A stretch of 64,000 nucleotides of DNA from Rhodospirillales bacterium (GCA_022823235.1 JAJDXO010000005.1:22857-86856); one strand, 5' to 3'; positions 23,512-37,164 are shown, counted from the first letter of the stretch. Notes: generated by a model from the sequence alone, not told the origin. A program made the numbers and translations.

Positions 23512-24073
23512 TCCGCCATTCCTCGGCCGTAATCCGGCGTTTCGTCGTTTCGATCTCCCGATTCCGGGCCGGCGCGAGGCGGAACCTCGTTTCCACCGGG
23601 GTCATGCCGAGCTTCTCCTGCACGCGCCGGGAAGCGGGATTGTGCGCGAATGTCCACGCATAAACCGTCCCGTAACCCAATTCGTCGAATGCATAGCGCA
23701 AAATACCCCGTGTCGCCTCGGTCATGTACCCTCGGTTCCAGTATATTTGCCCGAGCCAGTATCCAACCTCCGCCGAACGGCCTTTCTCGCGACACCATAG
23801 CGCAATCGCGCCGCGGAGGGAGTGACCGGCCCGCACTTGAATCGCAAACGTGTAGCTGTCGCCTTCCCGAGCTTCCGCGTCGAGAAGCCGCAACCATTTT
23901 TCGGCGTCTCTTTCCGTATAAGGATGCGGAATGTTCGAAGTCATGACGGCAACCTCTTCGTCGGCCAACAGGGCGACGATTTGTTCCAGATCGGTCGCCG
24001 CAACAGGCCTGAGAACCAGGCGTTCAGTCTCCAGTACGGGAACCATCGCCGGATCAGGTCCGGTAATCGGCAT
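23495..24073 (-). CDS. GNAT-family N-acetyltransferase (RimJ/RimL type)
   Basis: 192-aa acetyltransferase. It shows the RimJ/RimL pattern: ETERLVLRPVAATDLEQIVAL at the N-terminus, GYWLGQIYWNRGYMTEATRG in the middle for acetyl-CoA binding, and FAHNPASRRVQEKLGM near the end. It acetylates an amine on a protein or small molecule; the target is unknown. It overlaps argJ by 20 nt and mutT by 17 nt, so it is translated from the same message. Confidence 0.9.
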   Translation of the reverse strand: MPITGPDPAMVPVLETERLVLRPVAATDLEQIVALLADEEVAVMTSNIPHPYTERDAEKWLRLLDAEAREGDSYTFAIQVRAGHSLRGAIALWCREKGRSAEVGYWLGQIYWNRGYMTEATRGILRYAFDELGYGTVYAWTFAHNPASRRVQEKLGMTPVETRFRLAPARNREIETTKRRITAEEWRNDHRT

Positions 24074-25280
24074 TGACGGAGATGTAGCCGTGGGTCAAAT
24101 CGCAGGTCCAGACCGTCGCCCGGCCGGGTCCGACGCCGAGATCCACATCGATATGGATTTCCTCGCCCTTCATGTGGGCCGCCACCGGGGCCTCGTCGTA
24201 GCCGTCCACGGCGACGCCGTCCCGGGCGACGGCGATGCCGCCGATGGTGATGGCGAGCCTGTCCCGGTCGGCCGCCTCGCCGGCCTTGCCGACCGCCATG
24301 ACGATCCGGCCCCAGTTGGCGTCCTCGCCGGCGATGGCGGTCTTGACCAGGGGCGAGTCGGCGATGGCCCTGGCAACCACTTCCGCGGCGCGGTCGTCTT
24401 CGGCGCCCGACACGTTGACCGTGATGAATTTTGTCGCCCCCTCCCCGTCCCGGACGATCTGGTGGGCGAGGTCGAGGCACACCTCGCCGAGGGCATTCCG
24501 GAAGTCCCGGAGATGCGCGTCGCCGGCCTGGGCGACCCACTTGTGATCGGCCGTACCCGTCGCACAGAGCAACACTGTGTCGTTGGTGGACCGGTCGGAA
24601 TCGACGGTGATCCTGTTGAAGCTCCTGTTGACCGCGTTCTCCAGGAGATGCTGCAGCACCCCGTGGGAAATGGCGGCATCGGTGAACACATAGGCCAGCA
24701 TGGTCGCCATGTGCGGCGCGATCATGCCCGAACCCTTGGCGATCCCGGCGATGGTCACGGTCGTGCCGTCGATCTCGACCTGCCGCGACGCGCCTTTCGG
24801 AAACGTATCGGTAGTCGAGATGGCGAGCGCGGCATCTTCCCAACTCGCCCCCTCATCGATCTTCAGGCCGGGCAGCGCATCGGTGATTTTCCCGACCGGC
24901 AACTGCTCGCCGATGACCCCGGTGGAACTGATCATCACGTCGCCAGGCGCACAGCCGAGCACGTCTCCCGCCGCCGCCGCTGTCGCCTCGACCACGGCGA
25001 CGCCGGCTTTGCCGGTGAACGAGTTGGCGTTGGCGGAATTGATGACCAGGCCGCGCACATGCCCGCCTTTCAGAACGTCGCGGTCCCAATCGATGGTCGG
25101 CGACGACATGGCGCTGTCGGTGAACACGCCGGCAACGTCAGTCGCCTCGGGCAAGGAAACGAAGAGCAGGTCGAGCGCCCCGTCTTTCTTGAGCCCGCAG
25201 GAGACCGGGGCGAATTTTACGCCCGGAACGGGGGGCATCTCCGGGAAGCGATCCGGTGCGAGGGGTGATTTGTCGGTCAT
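24054..25280 (-). CDS. argJ: Bifunctional ornithine acetyltransferase / N-acetylglutamate synthase ArgJ
   Basis: Catalyses the recycling step of arginine synthesis, moving acetyl from N-acetylornithine to glutamate. The 408-aa precursor contains the self-cleavage site KGSGMIAPHMATMLAYVFTD, where Thr of ATML becomes the nucleophile of the beta chain. Other family landmarks are VINSANANSFTGKAG and TVDSDRSTNDTV. ATG 25280 matches the usual N-terminus; the ORF-track extension covers the terminator of the preceding gene. It is followed by overlapping GNAT, mutT and HAD genes. Confidence 0.95.
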   Translation of the reverse strand: MTDKSPLAPDRFPEMPPVPGVKFAPVSCGLKKDGALDLLFVSLPEATDVAGVFTDSAMSSPTIDWDRDVLKGGHVRGLVINSANANSFTGKAGVAVVEATAAAAGDVLGCAPGDVMISSTGVIGEQLPVGKITDALPGLKIDEGASWEDAALAISTTDTFPKGASRQVEIDGTTVTIAGIAKGSGMIAPHMATMLAYVFTDAAISHGVLQHLLENAVNRSFNRITVDSDRSTNDTVLLCATGTADHKWVAQAGDAHLRDFRNALGEVCLDLAHQIVRDGEGATKFITVNVSGAEDDRAAEVVARAIADSPLVKTAIAGEDANWGRIVMAVGKAGEAADRDRLAITIGGIAVARDGVAVDGYDEAPVAAHMKGEEIHIDVDLGVGPGRATVWTCDLTHGYISVNADYRT

Positions 25281-25310
25281 GGGTCGGTGGTCTGGTTTGG
25301 CAATCACGTC

Positions 25311-25337
25311 AAAAGAAAAGCGCCGCTGCCGCGGCGC
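25311..25337 (-). terminator. Rho-independent terminator of the parvulin gene
   Basis: On the minus strand GCGCCGC-GGCA-GCGGCGC is followed by TTTTCTTTT. It lies between the parvulin stop and the argJ start. Confidence 0.85.
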
Positions 25338-25394
25338 CCTCCTTTTAATCAAAGCCGCGCCCGCCGTCCAGCGGATGCGGGGCGGCGTCTTCAT

Positions 25395-26234
25395 CTATTT
25401 CGGATCGGGACGCCCTTCGGGCCCGAAGGTTTCCACCTTGGCCTTCTCGCGCAGTTCGCTCACGTACTTCCGGGTTAGCTGCTCCTGCACCTGTTCGCGC
25501 ATCTGGCCCTCGGCCTGGGCGTAGCTCGGCGCTTCCTGGGTGCGACGGTCCTCGACCTTGATGACGTGCCAGCCGAATTGGGTCTTCACCGGCGATTTGG
25601 TGACGTCGCCCGGCCGCAGCCCGAACGCGGCGGCGGAGAATTCCGGCACCATCTTCTCGCGGGTGAAATAGCCGAGATCGCCGCCGACCTTCCCGGACGG
25701 CCCGGTCGAGAGTTCCCGGGCCAGCCTCCCGAAATCCTCTCCCTTGCCGACGCGGACGATGACCGCGCGGGCCTGCTCTTCGGTCTCCACCAGGATATGG
25801 CGGGCCCGAACCTCGTCGAGGGGCGGATTTTCCTTCAGGAACTGGTCATACCGCGCCTTCACCGCGTCATCGGTCAGGTTGTCCTTTACGTAGCGGGACA
25901 TCAGTTCCTGCTGGAGGAGCTGGTCCTCGATCTGGGCTACGGCGCGGCGGACCTGGGATTCCTTGTCGTAGCCCTGCTTGCGGGCTTCGTCGGCCACCAG
26001 CCGGACGGTAATCATGTCCTGCAGGATCAAGTTGAACAGGAGCTGAGCGGGGTACTGTTGGGCCTGGGGGCCCAACTGTTGGCGCCGGTTCATGATGTCC
26101 GACATGAAAATCTCATAACCGTTCACGACGGCGACCACCGGATCATCGGCGGCTTTCGCGGTGGTGGACAATTGCGGCAACGCCAGCCCGGCGGAGAGAG
26201 CCACGGCTGCCGCTGCGAGAGCGAATTTGCGCAT
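25395..26234 (-). CDS. Periplasmic parvulin-type peptidyl-prolyl isomerase
   Basis: 279-aa foldase. It has a signal peptide (MRKFALAAAAVALSAGLALP), an N-terminal helical SurA-like chaperone part, and a parvulin domain from about residue 145: VRARHILVETEEQARAV, FGRLARELSTGPSGKVGGDL, FTREKMVPEFSAAAFGL and VKTQFGWHVIKVEDRR. It helps fold exported or outer-membrane proteins. It is divergent from secA, which exports such clients; the 220-bp gap holds both promoters. Confidence 0.93.
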   Translation of the reverse strand: MRKFALAAAAVALSAGLALPQLSTTAKAADDPVVAVVNGYEIFMSDIMNRRQQLGPQAQQYPAQLLFNLILQDMITVRLVADEARKQGYDKESQVRRAVAQIEDQLLQQELMSRYVKDNLTDDAVKARYDQFLKENPPLDEVRARHILVETEEQARAVIVRVGKGEDFGRLARELSTGPSGKVGGDLGYFTREKMVPEFSAAAFGLRPGDVTKSPVKTQFGWHVIKVEDRRTQEAPSYAQAEGQMREQVQEQLTRKYVSELREKAKVETFGPEGRPDPK

Positions 26235-26454
26235 ATTTCGATCCTGCGATGCTGATCCCGGTCGGTTTCACACCCCTGGCATCGCGTTCGGAGGCAAGGA
26301 ACCGTTCCCTTACCATACTCCATGGCCTAAATGGCCGCATCACACAAGGATGCGAGCGCGGATGCCGGTCGTTGACAAGGCGCTGTCCCGGCCATATCTC
26401 TTTGCCAGCGCGGTGAGCGTGCCGCCAAGCTTCTGACTCGTCCGAGGAATTTCC

Positions 26455-29199
26455 ATGTTTGACGCCCTCGCCCGGCGCGTGTTTGGGTCGGCCAACGACC
26501 GTTACGTCAAAGGACTCGGCGGCACCGTCGACGCCATCAACAAACTCGAGCCCGACATGGAGGCCCTGTCGGACGCCGAGTTGAAGGCGCGCACCGATTG
26601 GCTGAAAAGCCGCGCCGCCAAGGGCGAGAGCCTGGACGAGCTGCTGGTCGATGCCTTCGCGACGGTGCGCGAAGCGGCCAAGCGGGCCCTCGGCGAGCGC
26701 CCCTACGACGTTCAATTGGTCGGCGGGGTGGTGCTGCACAACGGCATGATCTCCGAAATGAAGACCGGTGAGGGCAAAACGCTGGTCGCCACCATGCCGG
26801 TCTATCTCAATGCCCTCGAAGGCAAGGGCGTCCATGTGGTCACGGTCAACGACTACCTGGCGCGCCGCGACGCCGAGTGGATGGGCAAGATCTACGACAT
26901 GCTGGGCCTTTCGGTCGGGGTCATCGTTCCCCAGATGAGCGACGAGGACCGGCGCGTCTCCTACAACGCCGACGTCACCTACGGCACCAACTCGGAGTTC
27001 GGCTTCGACTACCTCCGGGACAACATGAAATTCACCCTCGAAGACATGGTGCAGCGGGAATTCAACTACGCCATCGTCGACGAGGTGGACTCGATCCTGG
27101 TCGACGAGGCGCGGACGCCGCTGATCATTTCCGGCGCCGCCGAAGCATCGTCGGATATGTACGCGGCGGTGAACGAGGTGATCCCGGACCTGGTCGAGGA
27201 AGACTACGAAAAAGACGAGAAAATGCGCACCGTCACCTTGACCGATCAGGGTACCGAGCATGTCGAGCAGCTGCTTGACGAGGCGGGGCTGCTGCAAAAC
27301 GGCAACCTGTACGACTACGCCAACGTGTCGCTGGTTCACCACGTCAATCAGGCGCTCCGCGCCCATACCATGTTCCAGCGCGATACCGACTACATGGTCC
27401 ACAACGGCCAGGTCGTGATCGTCGACGAATTCACCGGCCGGATGATGGAGGGCCGCCGCTTCTCCGAGGGCCTGCATCAGGCGCTCGAAGCCAAGGAGGG
27501 GGTGACCGTCGAGCAGGAAAACCAGACCCTCGCCTCGATCACCTATCAGAACTATTTCCGCATGTACCCGAAGCTTGCCGGCATGACCGGCACGGCGATG
27601 ACCGAAGCCGGGGAATTCTCCGAGATTTACAAACTGGAAGTCATCGAGATTCCCACCAACCTGCCCATCGTCCGCGACGACCGGGACGACGAGGTCTATC
27701 GCTCGACCGCCGAGAAATACGACGCCATCGTCGAGCTGATCGAGGACTGCCGGGAAAGAAAGCAGCCGGTGCTGGTCGGCACGGTCTCCATCGAAAAGTC
27801 GGAAGACATCTCCGAACTGTTGAAGAAGAAGGATATTCCGCACCAGGTGCTGAACGCCCGCTACCACGAGCAGGAAGCCTACATCATCGCCCAGGCCGGC
27901 GCGCCGGGCGCGGTCACCATCGCGACCAACATGGCCGGCCGCGGCACCGACATTCAGCTCGGCGGCAACGTCGACATGCTGGTCCGCCAGCAACTCGAGG
28001 GCGAGGCCGACGAAGCGAAGCACGAACAGCTGACCCGGAAGGTCCGGGAAGACGTCGCCGCCGGCAAGCAAACGGTGCTGGACTCCGGCGGCGTGTTCAT
28101 CGTCGGCACCGAACGCCACGAAAGCCGGCGCATCGACAACCAGCTTCGGGGCCGGTCGGGCCGTCAGGGCGACCCGGGCGGATCGAAATTCTTCCTCTCG
28201 CTGGAAGACGATTTGATGCGCATCTTCGGCTCGCAGCGCATGGAGAGCATGCTGACCAAGCTCGGCCTCGAGGACGGCGAGGCGATCGTCCACCCGTGGA
28301 TCAACAAGGCGCTGGAGAAGGCGCAGCAGAAGGTCGAGGCGCGCAACTTCGATATCCGGAAGAATCTGCTCAAGTTCGACGACGTGATGAACGACCAGCG
28401 GAAGGTGATCTACGAGCAGCGCAAGGAGTTGATGAGCGCCACCGACGTCTCCAACACCCTCGCGGACATGCGGACCAATGTCGTCGGCCGGACGGTCAGC
28501 CGGTGCATCCCCGAAAAAGCCTATCAGGAGCAATGGGAAACCGATGCGCTGCACGAAGAGATGAAGCGCATATTCGGCCTCGATCTGCCGGTCTCCGAGT
28601 GGGCCCGGGAGGAAGGCGTCGCCGACGCCGAGGTCAAGGACCGCATCCTGGACCGGGTCAACCGCAAGATGGCCGAAAAGGCCGCGACCTGGGGACCGGA
28701 GATCATGCGGGACGTGGAGAAGAGCCTGCTCCTGCAGATTCTCGATCAGGTGTGGAAGGAGCACCTGCTCTCCCTCGACCATCTGCGTCAGGGCATCGGC
28801 CTCCGGGCCTACGGCCAGAAGGACCCGCTCAACGAATACAAGGGCGAGGCCTTCGAGATGTTCAACGGCATGCTGGACGAACTCGACGAGCGGGTCTCTC
28901 AGGTGCTGGCCCACATGGAGCTGCAGCTGACCGGTATCGACGAGATGGGCATCTTCGACCGCGACGCGCCGGAGACCGTCGAGGGATACCTGGACCCGGC
29001 CTTCGCCGACGGCGGCGAAATCGCCGGTCCCGAAGGCGATTACGGCGATGCGGTGGTCATCGAAGAGCCGGTCCGCTCGCGCCGGGCGGCGGCGGAGGTC
29101 GATCCCGAAGATCCCTCCACCTGGGGCAAGGTCGGCCGCAACGCCCCCTGTCCCTGCGGGTCGGGCAAGAAATTCAAGCACTGCCACGGCACCAAATAG
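26455..29199 (+). CDS. secA: Preprotein translocase ATPase SecA
   Basis: 914-aa motor that pushes preproteins through SecYEG. Walker A is [14 protein letters not shown] (about residues 101-114), the DEAD-like box is [18 protein letters not shown], and the C-terminal motor motifs include [14 protein letters not shown] and [15 protein letters not shown]. The C-terminus has the zinc-binding tail [15 protein letters not shown], which binds SecB and phospholipid. The length matches family norms. The 1014-aa ORF on the opposite strand (26143..29187) is a shadow. Confidence 0.98.
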   Translation: MFDALARRVFGSANDRYVKGLGGTVDAINKLEPDMEALSDAELKARTDWLKSRAAKGESLDELLVDAFATVREAAKRALGERPYDVQLVGGVVLHNGMISEMKTGEGKTLVATMPVYLNALEGKGVHVVTVNDYLARRDAEWMGKIYDMLGLSVGVIVPQMSDEDRRVSYNADVTYGTNSEFGFDYLRDNMKFTLEDMVQREFNYAIVDEVDSILVDEARTPLIISGAAEASSDMYAAVNEVIPDLVEEDYEKDEKMRTVTLTDQGTEHVEQLLDEAGLLQNGNLYDYANVSLVHHVNQALRAHTMFQRDTDYMVHNGQVVIVDEFTGRMMEGRRFSEGLHQALEAKEGVTVEQENQTLASITYQNYFRMYPKLAGMTGTAMTEAGEFSEIYKLEVIEIPTNLPIVRDDRDDEVYRSTAEKYDAIVELIEDCRERKQPVLVGTVSIEKSEDISELLKKKDIPHQVLNARYHEQEAYIIAQAGAPGAVTIATNMAGRGTDIQLGGNVDMLVRQQLEGEADEAKHEQLTRKVREDVAAGKQTVLDSGGVFIVGTERHESRRIDNQLRGRSGRQGDPGGSKFFLSLEDDLMRIFGSQRMESMLTKLGLEDGEAIVHPWINKALEKAQQKVEARNFDIRKNLLKFDDVMNDQRKVIYEQRKELMSATDVSNTLADMRTNVVGRTVSRCIPEKAYQEQWETDALHEEMKRIFGLDLPVSEWAREEGVADAEVKDRILDRVNRKMAEKAATWGPEIMRDVEKSLLLQILDQVWKEHLLSLDHLRQGIGLRAYGQKDPLNEYKGEAFEMFNGMLDELDERVSQVLAHMELQLTGIDEMGIFDRDAPETVEGYLDPAFADGGEIAGPEGDYGDAVVIEEPVRSRRAAAEVDPEDPSTWGKVGRNAPCPCGSGKKFKHCHGTK

Positions 29200-29287
29200 C
29201 CCTCACCGGCTAATTCCACGCGGCTCAATCGACCGGCCGGTTGAGAACACCCACTCTCAATTTCAAATATGAATGAGGGTGATCCGC

Positions 29288-31558
29288 TTACCCCCAATGC
29301 TCATCCACATACTCTGTGAGATCAGTACCATGAAACTGATCGGTTCTATTGCCTTGGCGAACCCAGAAATCAGTGTGTTCTTTGCTATTCAATGGGCAGG
29401 TGAACACCGGCTTGGCTGACGCTGCGACGTCAACGCGGCAAACATCACTTCCTTCGATGTCTTGAAACGAGATGCGACACAAGGAGGCAGAAGGTCCAGT
29501 GATTTTGTCGCCGACAAGCTGTGTAAGAAACAACTCAAATCCGTCCCGGCTAGCCTTAGATAATGTTTCGTAGTCGCTTTCTATCCCAGATACCTCGCCA
29601 TCATCAGTAACTCCGATGATTAGGATACCGCCCTCACTATTCATAAATCCGCTGATACTCTTGGCGATGATCTGCTCGCTCTTGCCTTTCTTGTCGGTCC
29701 CATGGCTCCACCGGGCACTCGCCTTAAACTCGAGGACATTGGATTCACCGTCAGCGATCAGGTCGTGAACTGTGTTGGTCTCTACGACGTTCACAACATC
29801 ACTGTTCCACAGTCGCTGAAATCCTTCCCGGACAACTTCGCCAATTTGCTTGCGGCGTTTGTCACAAAATTCTTCGTATTCCAGCTGTTCCCAGCCCACC
29901 GGAAGTGCGTGCCACCGTTCTTGGTGTTTCAATTGATCTTTTGGCATGTTCTCAGTCATCGTGGCCCAATACTCGACTGGCGCCCGGTCGGAAATGGCAA
30001 GATTGTCCGACCAATCCACAAAGGCCATATTGGCGATCGCATTTACCTTGGCCCTATCGGTAATCCCCTCACGCTCCAAATGTGCCCTCGGGAAAAGGTG
30101 GTGCCTCTCCATGTCTTTCACTGGAGTTACCAATGGATCGAGCATCGTTGAGACTTTGAGGTCCGAAAACAGCATTTCGGCATCGAGTATATTCAGTGCT
30201 GCCCAATAGGCAGACAACGGCGGGGACTTCGGCGATGAAGTGTCCAGACGATTGGGTAACGTAATTTCCCAATAATCTCTGGTGAATGTGTCCTGCACAA
30301 TGCGATCAAGCAATCTACAGAAACCTTCAGAGTCGCCGTCACTTAGTGCGCGTATACGGTTGAGATCGGCTTCGATTTGGGTTTCTGAAGAGCCGGTGTA
30401 ACGCCCCGTCGTATGGGCCATGAACCACCAACGCGCAATGACGTCACGTAGGTTCTTGATCTCAATGCCAAAATCATGACGACCAACCAGCCACAAGATA
30501 TAGACGTACATCAGTGCCGTTTCCGACGACACCATCCGGCTTGATCGAAAGCCAGCTTGTTGCAAACACCTGAGATACTCATGCCAATTGGTCAGCTCGA
30601 GAGTTGCGGTTTGCGCCTCCTGCAATTTCTCGAACTGAGAATCGCGCTGTTCGGGACTGAACTCGCCGGTTTCCAGGTCTTTCCCGCGGAGGATCGAGTA
30701 TACGTATTGCAGTCGGCCACGACGGAACGCTAAGCCGACAGCAGCCCGAAGCAATTGGTCTGGGGCAGGTTCAATGAAATGATTGAATGGTGAGGCTCCG
30801 CCGTTGCTCGGCAGCTTGGCGGCCCGGGAAAATGCCTCCAACTCGCGACGGCCATTCTCCCAAAAAACTGACATCAACGTCAAAATGAAGTCGGCATTAT
30901 TGAGTTTGACGCCTTCACTATTTATGCGAACGAATACTTCCGCTACATGTTCCTCGTCGACGGTTCGGTCTAACTCGATCGCCTGGAAAGGATAGTTTTG
31001 CAGGTCTTTGAGCCGGTCAATATTCTCGACCAACCGATCTTTCTCTTCATTGCTAAGCTCAACTCCTCTGTAGGTTCCGAGCTTTTCAAGATATCTGTTC
31101 ACAAATGTAAGAAATGATCCCTCAAACACCTCGGAAATATCGGGGATAAACTCGGGATCGTTTTCAACTGCAGCATCTGTCACTTCAAAAGTTTGGTCTG
31201 TCGGTCTGAACGCCACACGGATTTTGCTCTCGGTATAATCCTTACGCACTACCGGCGTTCCAGTGATAACCGCGTACAACGAAGTTAATCGCTGTTGTCC
31301 ATCAACAATCAGCAACGCCGGCGCCGCCTGTTTGGTATCCGTGCCAATTTGCTTAGCACCACCATCGGCGCCGGTGGACCAAAGCAGCAGGTAACCAACG
31401 GGGAATCCTTTGTACATGGAATCAAAGAGGTCACGAACTCGCGAGTTTGACCAAACGAATGGACGCTGAATATCAGGCAACGCAATCTCACCATGTTTAA
31501 TACGAGACAAAAGTCCTGCGAGGTTGTAACTCGCGTCTTTGAATACGGTCACAGCCAT
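29288..31558 (-). CDS. DUF262/DUF1524-type (GmrSD-like) protein fused to an AlbA_2 domain
   Basis: 756-aa protein of lower GC than its flanks. The N-terminus is DUF262: LSRIKHGEIALPDIQRPFVW and LLIVDGQQRLTSLYAVI, the ParB-like DGQQR motif of GmrS-type proteins. A central DUF1524-like HNH signature is MERHHLFPRAHLE near residue 510. The C-terminal 170 residues are an AlbA_2/Schlafen-like domain (ESNVLEFKASARWSHGT, SGFMNSEGGILIIGVTDDG). DUF262-DUF1524 proteins act in type IV restriction of modified phage DNA; the extra AlbA_2 domain may sense nucleic acid. It is a single insertion between secA and a TetR-RND operon. Confidence 0.85.
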   Translation of the reverse strand: MAVTVFKDASYNLAGLLSRIKHGEIALPDIQRPFVWSNSRVRDLFDSMYKGFPVGYLLLWSTGADGGAKQIGTDTKQAAPALLIVDGQQRLTSLYAVITGTPVVRKDYTESKIRVAFRPTDQTFEVTDAAVENDPEFIPDISEVFEGSFLTFVNRYLEKLGTYRGVELSNEEKDRLVENIDRLKDLQNYPFQAIELDRTVDEEHVAEVFVRINSEGVKLNNADFILTLMSVFWENGRRELEAFSRAAKLPSNGGASPFNHFIEPAPDQLLRAAVGLAFRRGRLQYVYSILRGKDLETGEFSPEQRDSQFEKLQEAQTATLELTNWHEYLRCLQQAGFRSSRMVSSETALMYVYILWLVGRHDFGIEIKNLRDVIARWWFMAHTTGRYTGSSETQIEADLNRIRALSDGDSEGFCRLLDRIVQDTFTRDYWEITLPNRLDTSSPKSPPLSAYWAALNILDAEMLFSDLKVSTMLDPLVTPVKDMERHHLFPRAHLEREGITDRAKVNAIANMAFVDWSDNLAISDRAPVEYWATMTENMPKDQLKHQERWHALPVGWEQLEYEEFCDKRRKQIGEVVREGFQRLWNSDVVNVVETNTVHDLIADGESNVLEFKASARWSHGTDKKGKSEQIIAKSISGFMNSEGGILIIGVTDDGEVSGIESDYETLSKASRDGFELFLTQLVGDKITGPSASLCRISFQDIEGSDVCRVDVAASAKPVFTCPLNSKEHTDFWVRQGNRTDQFHGTDLTEYVDEHWG

Positions 31559-31793
31559 TTCGATGCCCTTTCCTTGTAACTCGTTCCCACCGGGGAAAAA
31601 TTTTCTGGCATTAGCTTAGTGTCATCTTGCGCCAACGCAATCCCGCTAAGAGTTTTATCTCAACCATAAGTTAGGGTTGGATTCTCTGCCTTCGGCGTGT
31701 CTGTTTTTGTATCCCCTGAAAAGGCGAGAAGCGGTCCACCACCTCTGTAATCCGGCAATTCCTCCAAATACCGGCCCCAACAGGCCGAATTAA
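31559..31793. other. Intergenic region upstream of the TetR-RND operon
   Basis: The sequence near the DUF262 gene is AT-rich and probably holds its promoter. A small hairpin CAACC-ATAAGTTA-GGGTTG is present around 31660-31680. No further gene is seen. Confidence 0.4.
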
Positions 31794-31815
31794 TTAAATC
31801 AAACGATTGAATTAA
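31794..31815. promoter_or_regulatory. Palindromic operator candidate upstream of tetR-RND operon
   Basis: TTAAATCAA (31794-31802), ACGA, TTGAATTAA (31807-31815): 9-bp arms with one mismatch, 39 bp before the tetR start codon. Its symmetry and position fit autoregulation by the TetR protein. Confidence 0.65.
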
Positions 31816-31854
31816 ACGGTTGACCGGCCTATATCAGCGGTGGAGGAAGGTGAA

Positions 31855-32565
31855 ATGGCACCAAACACCGCTCGCGATACCGCTCTCGATGCGTCCCCCG
31901 GCCGGGGCGACGAGACCCGCGGCCAGCTTTTGGATGCGGGGCTCACCCTGTTTTCCAAATACGGCTACGACTCGGTCACCACCCGGCAGCTGGCGTCCGA
32001 GGCCGGGGCCAATATCGCCGCCATCGCCTACCACTTCGGCGGCAAGCGGGATCTCTACCGGGCGGTGCTGCATCAGCTGGTGGAGGACACCGAGCCTCTC
32101 CTGGGGCCGGTGGCCCAAAGGATGGCCGAAGGCATCGCCGCCGCGGGCGCCGACAGGCCGGCCCTCGCCCGCGTGGTCGCCGGCTTCGTTCACGGGTTTA
32201 CCGGCACATTCCTCGAAGGCGATTTCATAGCCTGCCGGGCGCCGATGGTGATGCGCGAGTTCGCCAATCCCTCGGAGGACTTCGACATCCTCTATGAGGG
32301 CCGGCTTGGCCCGATCCACCGCAACGTCGCCGCCCTGGCGGCGGCGGCCCTCGACATGGACCCGGACAGCCCGGAGGCCAAAATCCGCGCCCATGCCGTC
32401 ATGGGCAACCTGATGGTCTTCGAAATCGCCAAACAGCTGCTACTGAAACGCACGGGATGGGAGGAATACACGCCCGACCGGATCGCCTTGGTCCGGCGCA
32501 TGATCACCGAGGCGGTGCTGGACTCCCTGCGGCTGCCCCATCCGGACGACGGAGACCGCCAATGA
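31855..32565 (+). CDS. TetR-family regulator with DUF1956-type C-terminus (CecR-like)
   Basis: 236-aa repressor. The N-terminal HTH is RGQLLDAGLTLFSKYGYDSV followed by TTRQLASEAGANIAAIAYHF. The C-terminus resembles DUF1956 (ALARVVAGFVHGFTGTFLEG, MVMREFANPSEDFDILYEG), as in CecR/YbiH, which controls efflux and membrane-fusion genes. I use ATG 31855 with GGAGGAAGGTG upstream, not the GTG 15 nt earlier, which is part of that site. Its stop overlaps the start of the adaptor gene (ATGA), so regulator and pump form one operon. Confidence 0.92.
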   Translation: MAPNTARDTALDASPGRGDETRGQLLDAGLTLFSKYGYDSVTTRQLASEAGANIAAIAYHFGGKRDLYRAVLHQLVEDTEPLLGPVAQRMAEGIAAAGADRPALARVVAGFVHGFTGTFLEGDFIACRAPMVMREFANPSEDFDILYEGRLGPIHRNVAALAAAALDMDPDSPEAKIRAHAVMGNLMVFEIAKQLLLKRTGWEEYTPDRIALVRRMITEAVLDSLRLPHPDDGDRQ

Positions 32566-33961
32566 CCGGAGAAACAAAGTCCATCTGGCGCCGCCTGCTG
32601 ATCGTCCCCCCCATCCTGATCGGCATCGGCATCATCGCCATCATGGTCCGCGGCAAGGAACCGCCGGCGCACACCGAAGCCCGCGAAGACGTCACCCGCG
32701 TGCGGGTGATCGAGGTGCCGCAGCTGACCCTCACGCCGCGGGCCCTGGGCTTCGGCACGGTCGCACCGGCCAAGGTCTGGGCGGCGGTGGCCGAGGTGGA
32801 CGGCAAGATCATCGAGTTTCGGGACGACCTCAGAGCGGGCGAGATACTGCCCCGGGGAACGGTCCTGCTACGCATCGACCCTACCGACTACCGGCTCGCC
32901 GTGGACCGGGCCAAAGCCGACATTCTGGCGCTGAATGCACGGCTCACCGAGCTCGAGACCCGGGTCGGGAACACCCGCGCCTCCCTGGAAATCGAGAAGC
33001 GCGCCCTGGCTCTCAACGCCAGGGACCTGGAGCGCAAGCGCGCCCTGGTCGAGCGCAAGGCGGTCTCCCAGGCCGCGGCCGATCAGGAGGAACGCAACCT
33101 GCTGGCATATCGGCTGCGCGTTCAGAACCTGGAAAACGCCCTCAATCTCATCCCCGCCGAACGCCGACAGTTGCGCGCCCAATTGGCCGCGCAGGAGGTG
33201 CGCCGGGCCGAGGCCGAGCGCGACCTCGCCCGCACCGTGATCACGCTGCCCTTCGATGCCCGCATATCCGAGGTCAATGTCGAGGCCGATCAGGTGGCCA
33301 AGCTGGGCCAAACCATGGTCCGGGCGGATTCCATCGACGTCGCCGAAATCACGGCGCAGGTGCAGATCGACAAGCTGATCAACCTGATTTCGGCGGAAAA
33401 CCTGTCCGGCGTCACGCCTGCGAACGCGTCCGCCGAGTTGTCCCGGGCGCTGGGCCTCGAGCCGTTGGTCCGGCTGCGCACCGGCGCGTTGGAAGCCGAA
33501 TGGCCGGGCCGGGTCGCCCGGATCAGCGACCGGATCGATCCGCAGACCCGCACCGTCGGCGTGGTGGTCGCCGTCGACCGGCCCTACCCCATTACCGCCC
33601 GGCGGCGGGATGACGGCGTCCCGGCCCGTCCGGCGCTGGCCAAGAACATGTATGTGGAGGTGGAACTCCGCGGCCCGCCGCAGCCCGGTCGGGTGGTGAT
33701 CCCCCGCGCCGCCGTTCATGCCGGCCGGGTCTACGTGCTGAACGGTGAAGACCGGCTGGAGCTGCGCAAGGTGTCGATCGCCTTCGAGCAGGAAGATGTC
33801 CTGGTCGTCGATGAAGGCCTCCGGGCCGGCGAGCGGATCGTGGTCTCCGACCTCATTCCGGCCATCGCCGGCATGAAGCTGGCGCCCGAGACCGATGAAG
33901 CCGCCGCCGCCCGGCTCGGGGCTCAGGCGGCCGGCTCCGGCGCCACGCCCGGGAATGGGCG

Positions 33962-33965
<4 letters not shown>
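32562..33965 (+). CDS. RND efflux periplasmic adaptor (membrane fusion protein)
   Basis: 467-aa adaptor linking an inner-membrane RND pump to an outer-membrane channel. One N-terminal membrane anchor (LLIVPPILIGIGIIAIMV) is followed by the lipoyl-type half motif VAEVDGKIIEFRDDLRAGE, a long alpha-hairpin (residues about 105-215, rich in Ala, Glu and Arg), the second lipoyl half (ITLPFDARISEVNVEADQVA) and beta-barrel domains. The central region is somewhat longer than in typical AcrA. It is coupled by ATGA overlaps to tetR before and the RND gene after. No outer-membrane partner gene is present. Confidence 0.92.
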
Positions 33966-37096
<3,131 letters not shown>

Positions 37097-37112
37097 CCGC
37101 CCGCTCCGGCGG

Positions 37113-37164
37113 GCCTATTCCGGCCGCTTTTTCCGGTCACTTATTCCGGCCACCTACTCCGGTC
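37113..37164. repeat. Four degenerate 13-bp tandem repeats
   Basis: Units of the form CTTATTCCGGCCA (CTATTCCGGCCG, CTTTTTCCGGTCA, CTTATTCCGGCCA, CCTACTCCGGTCT) lie between the convergent RND and flavin-reductase genes and run into the last codons of the latter. They may have extended its C-terminus. Confidence 0.65.

Noticed and set aside
26143-29187. 1014-aa ORF antisense to secA
   Set aside because: It covers secA exactly in the opposite frame, has a His/Asp/Val-rich composition typical of reverse-complement shadows in GC-rich DNA, and shows no family resemblance.
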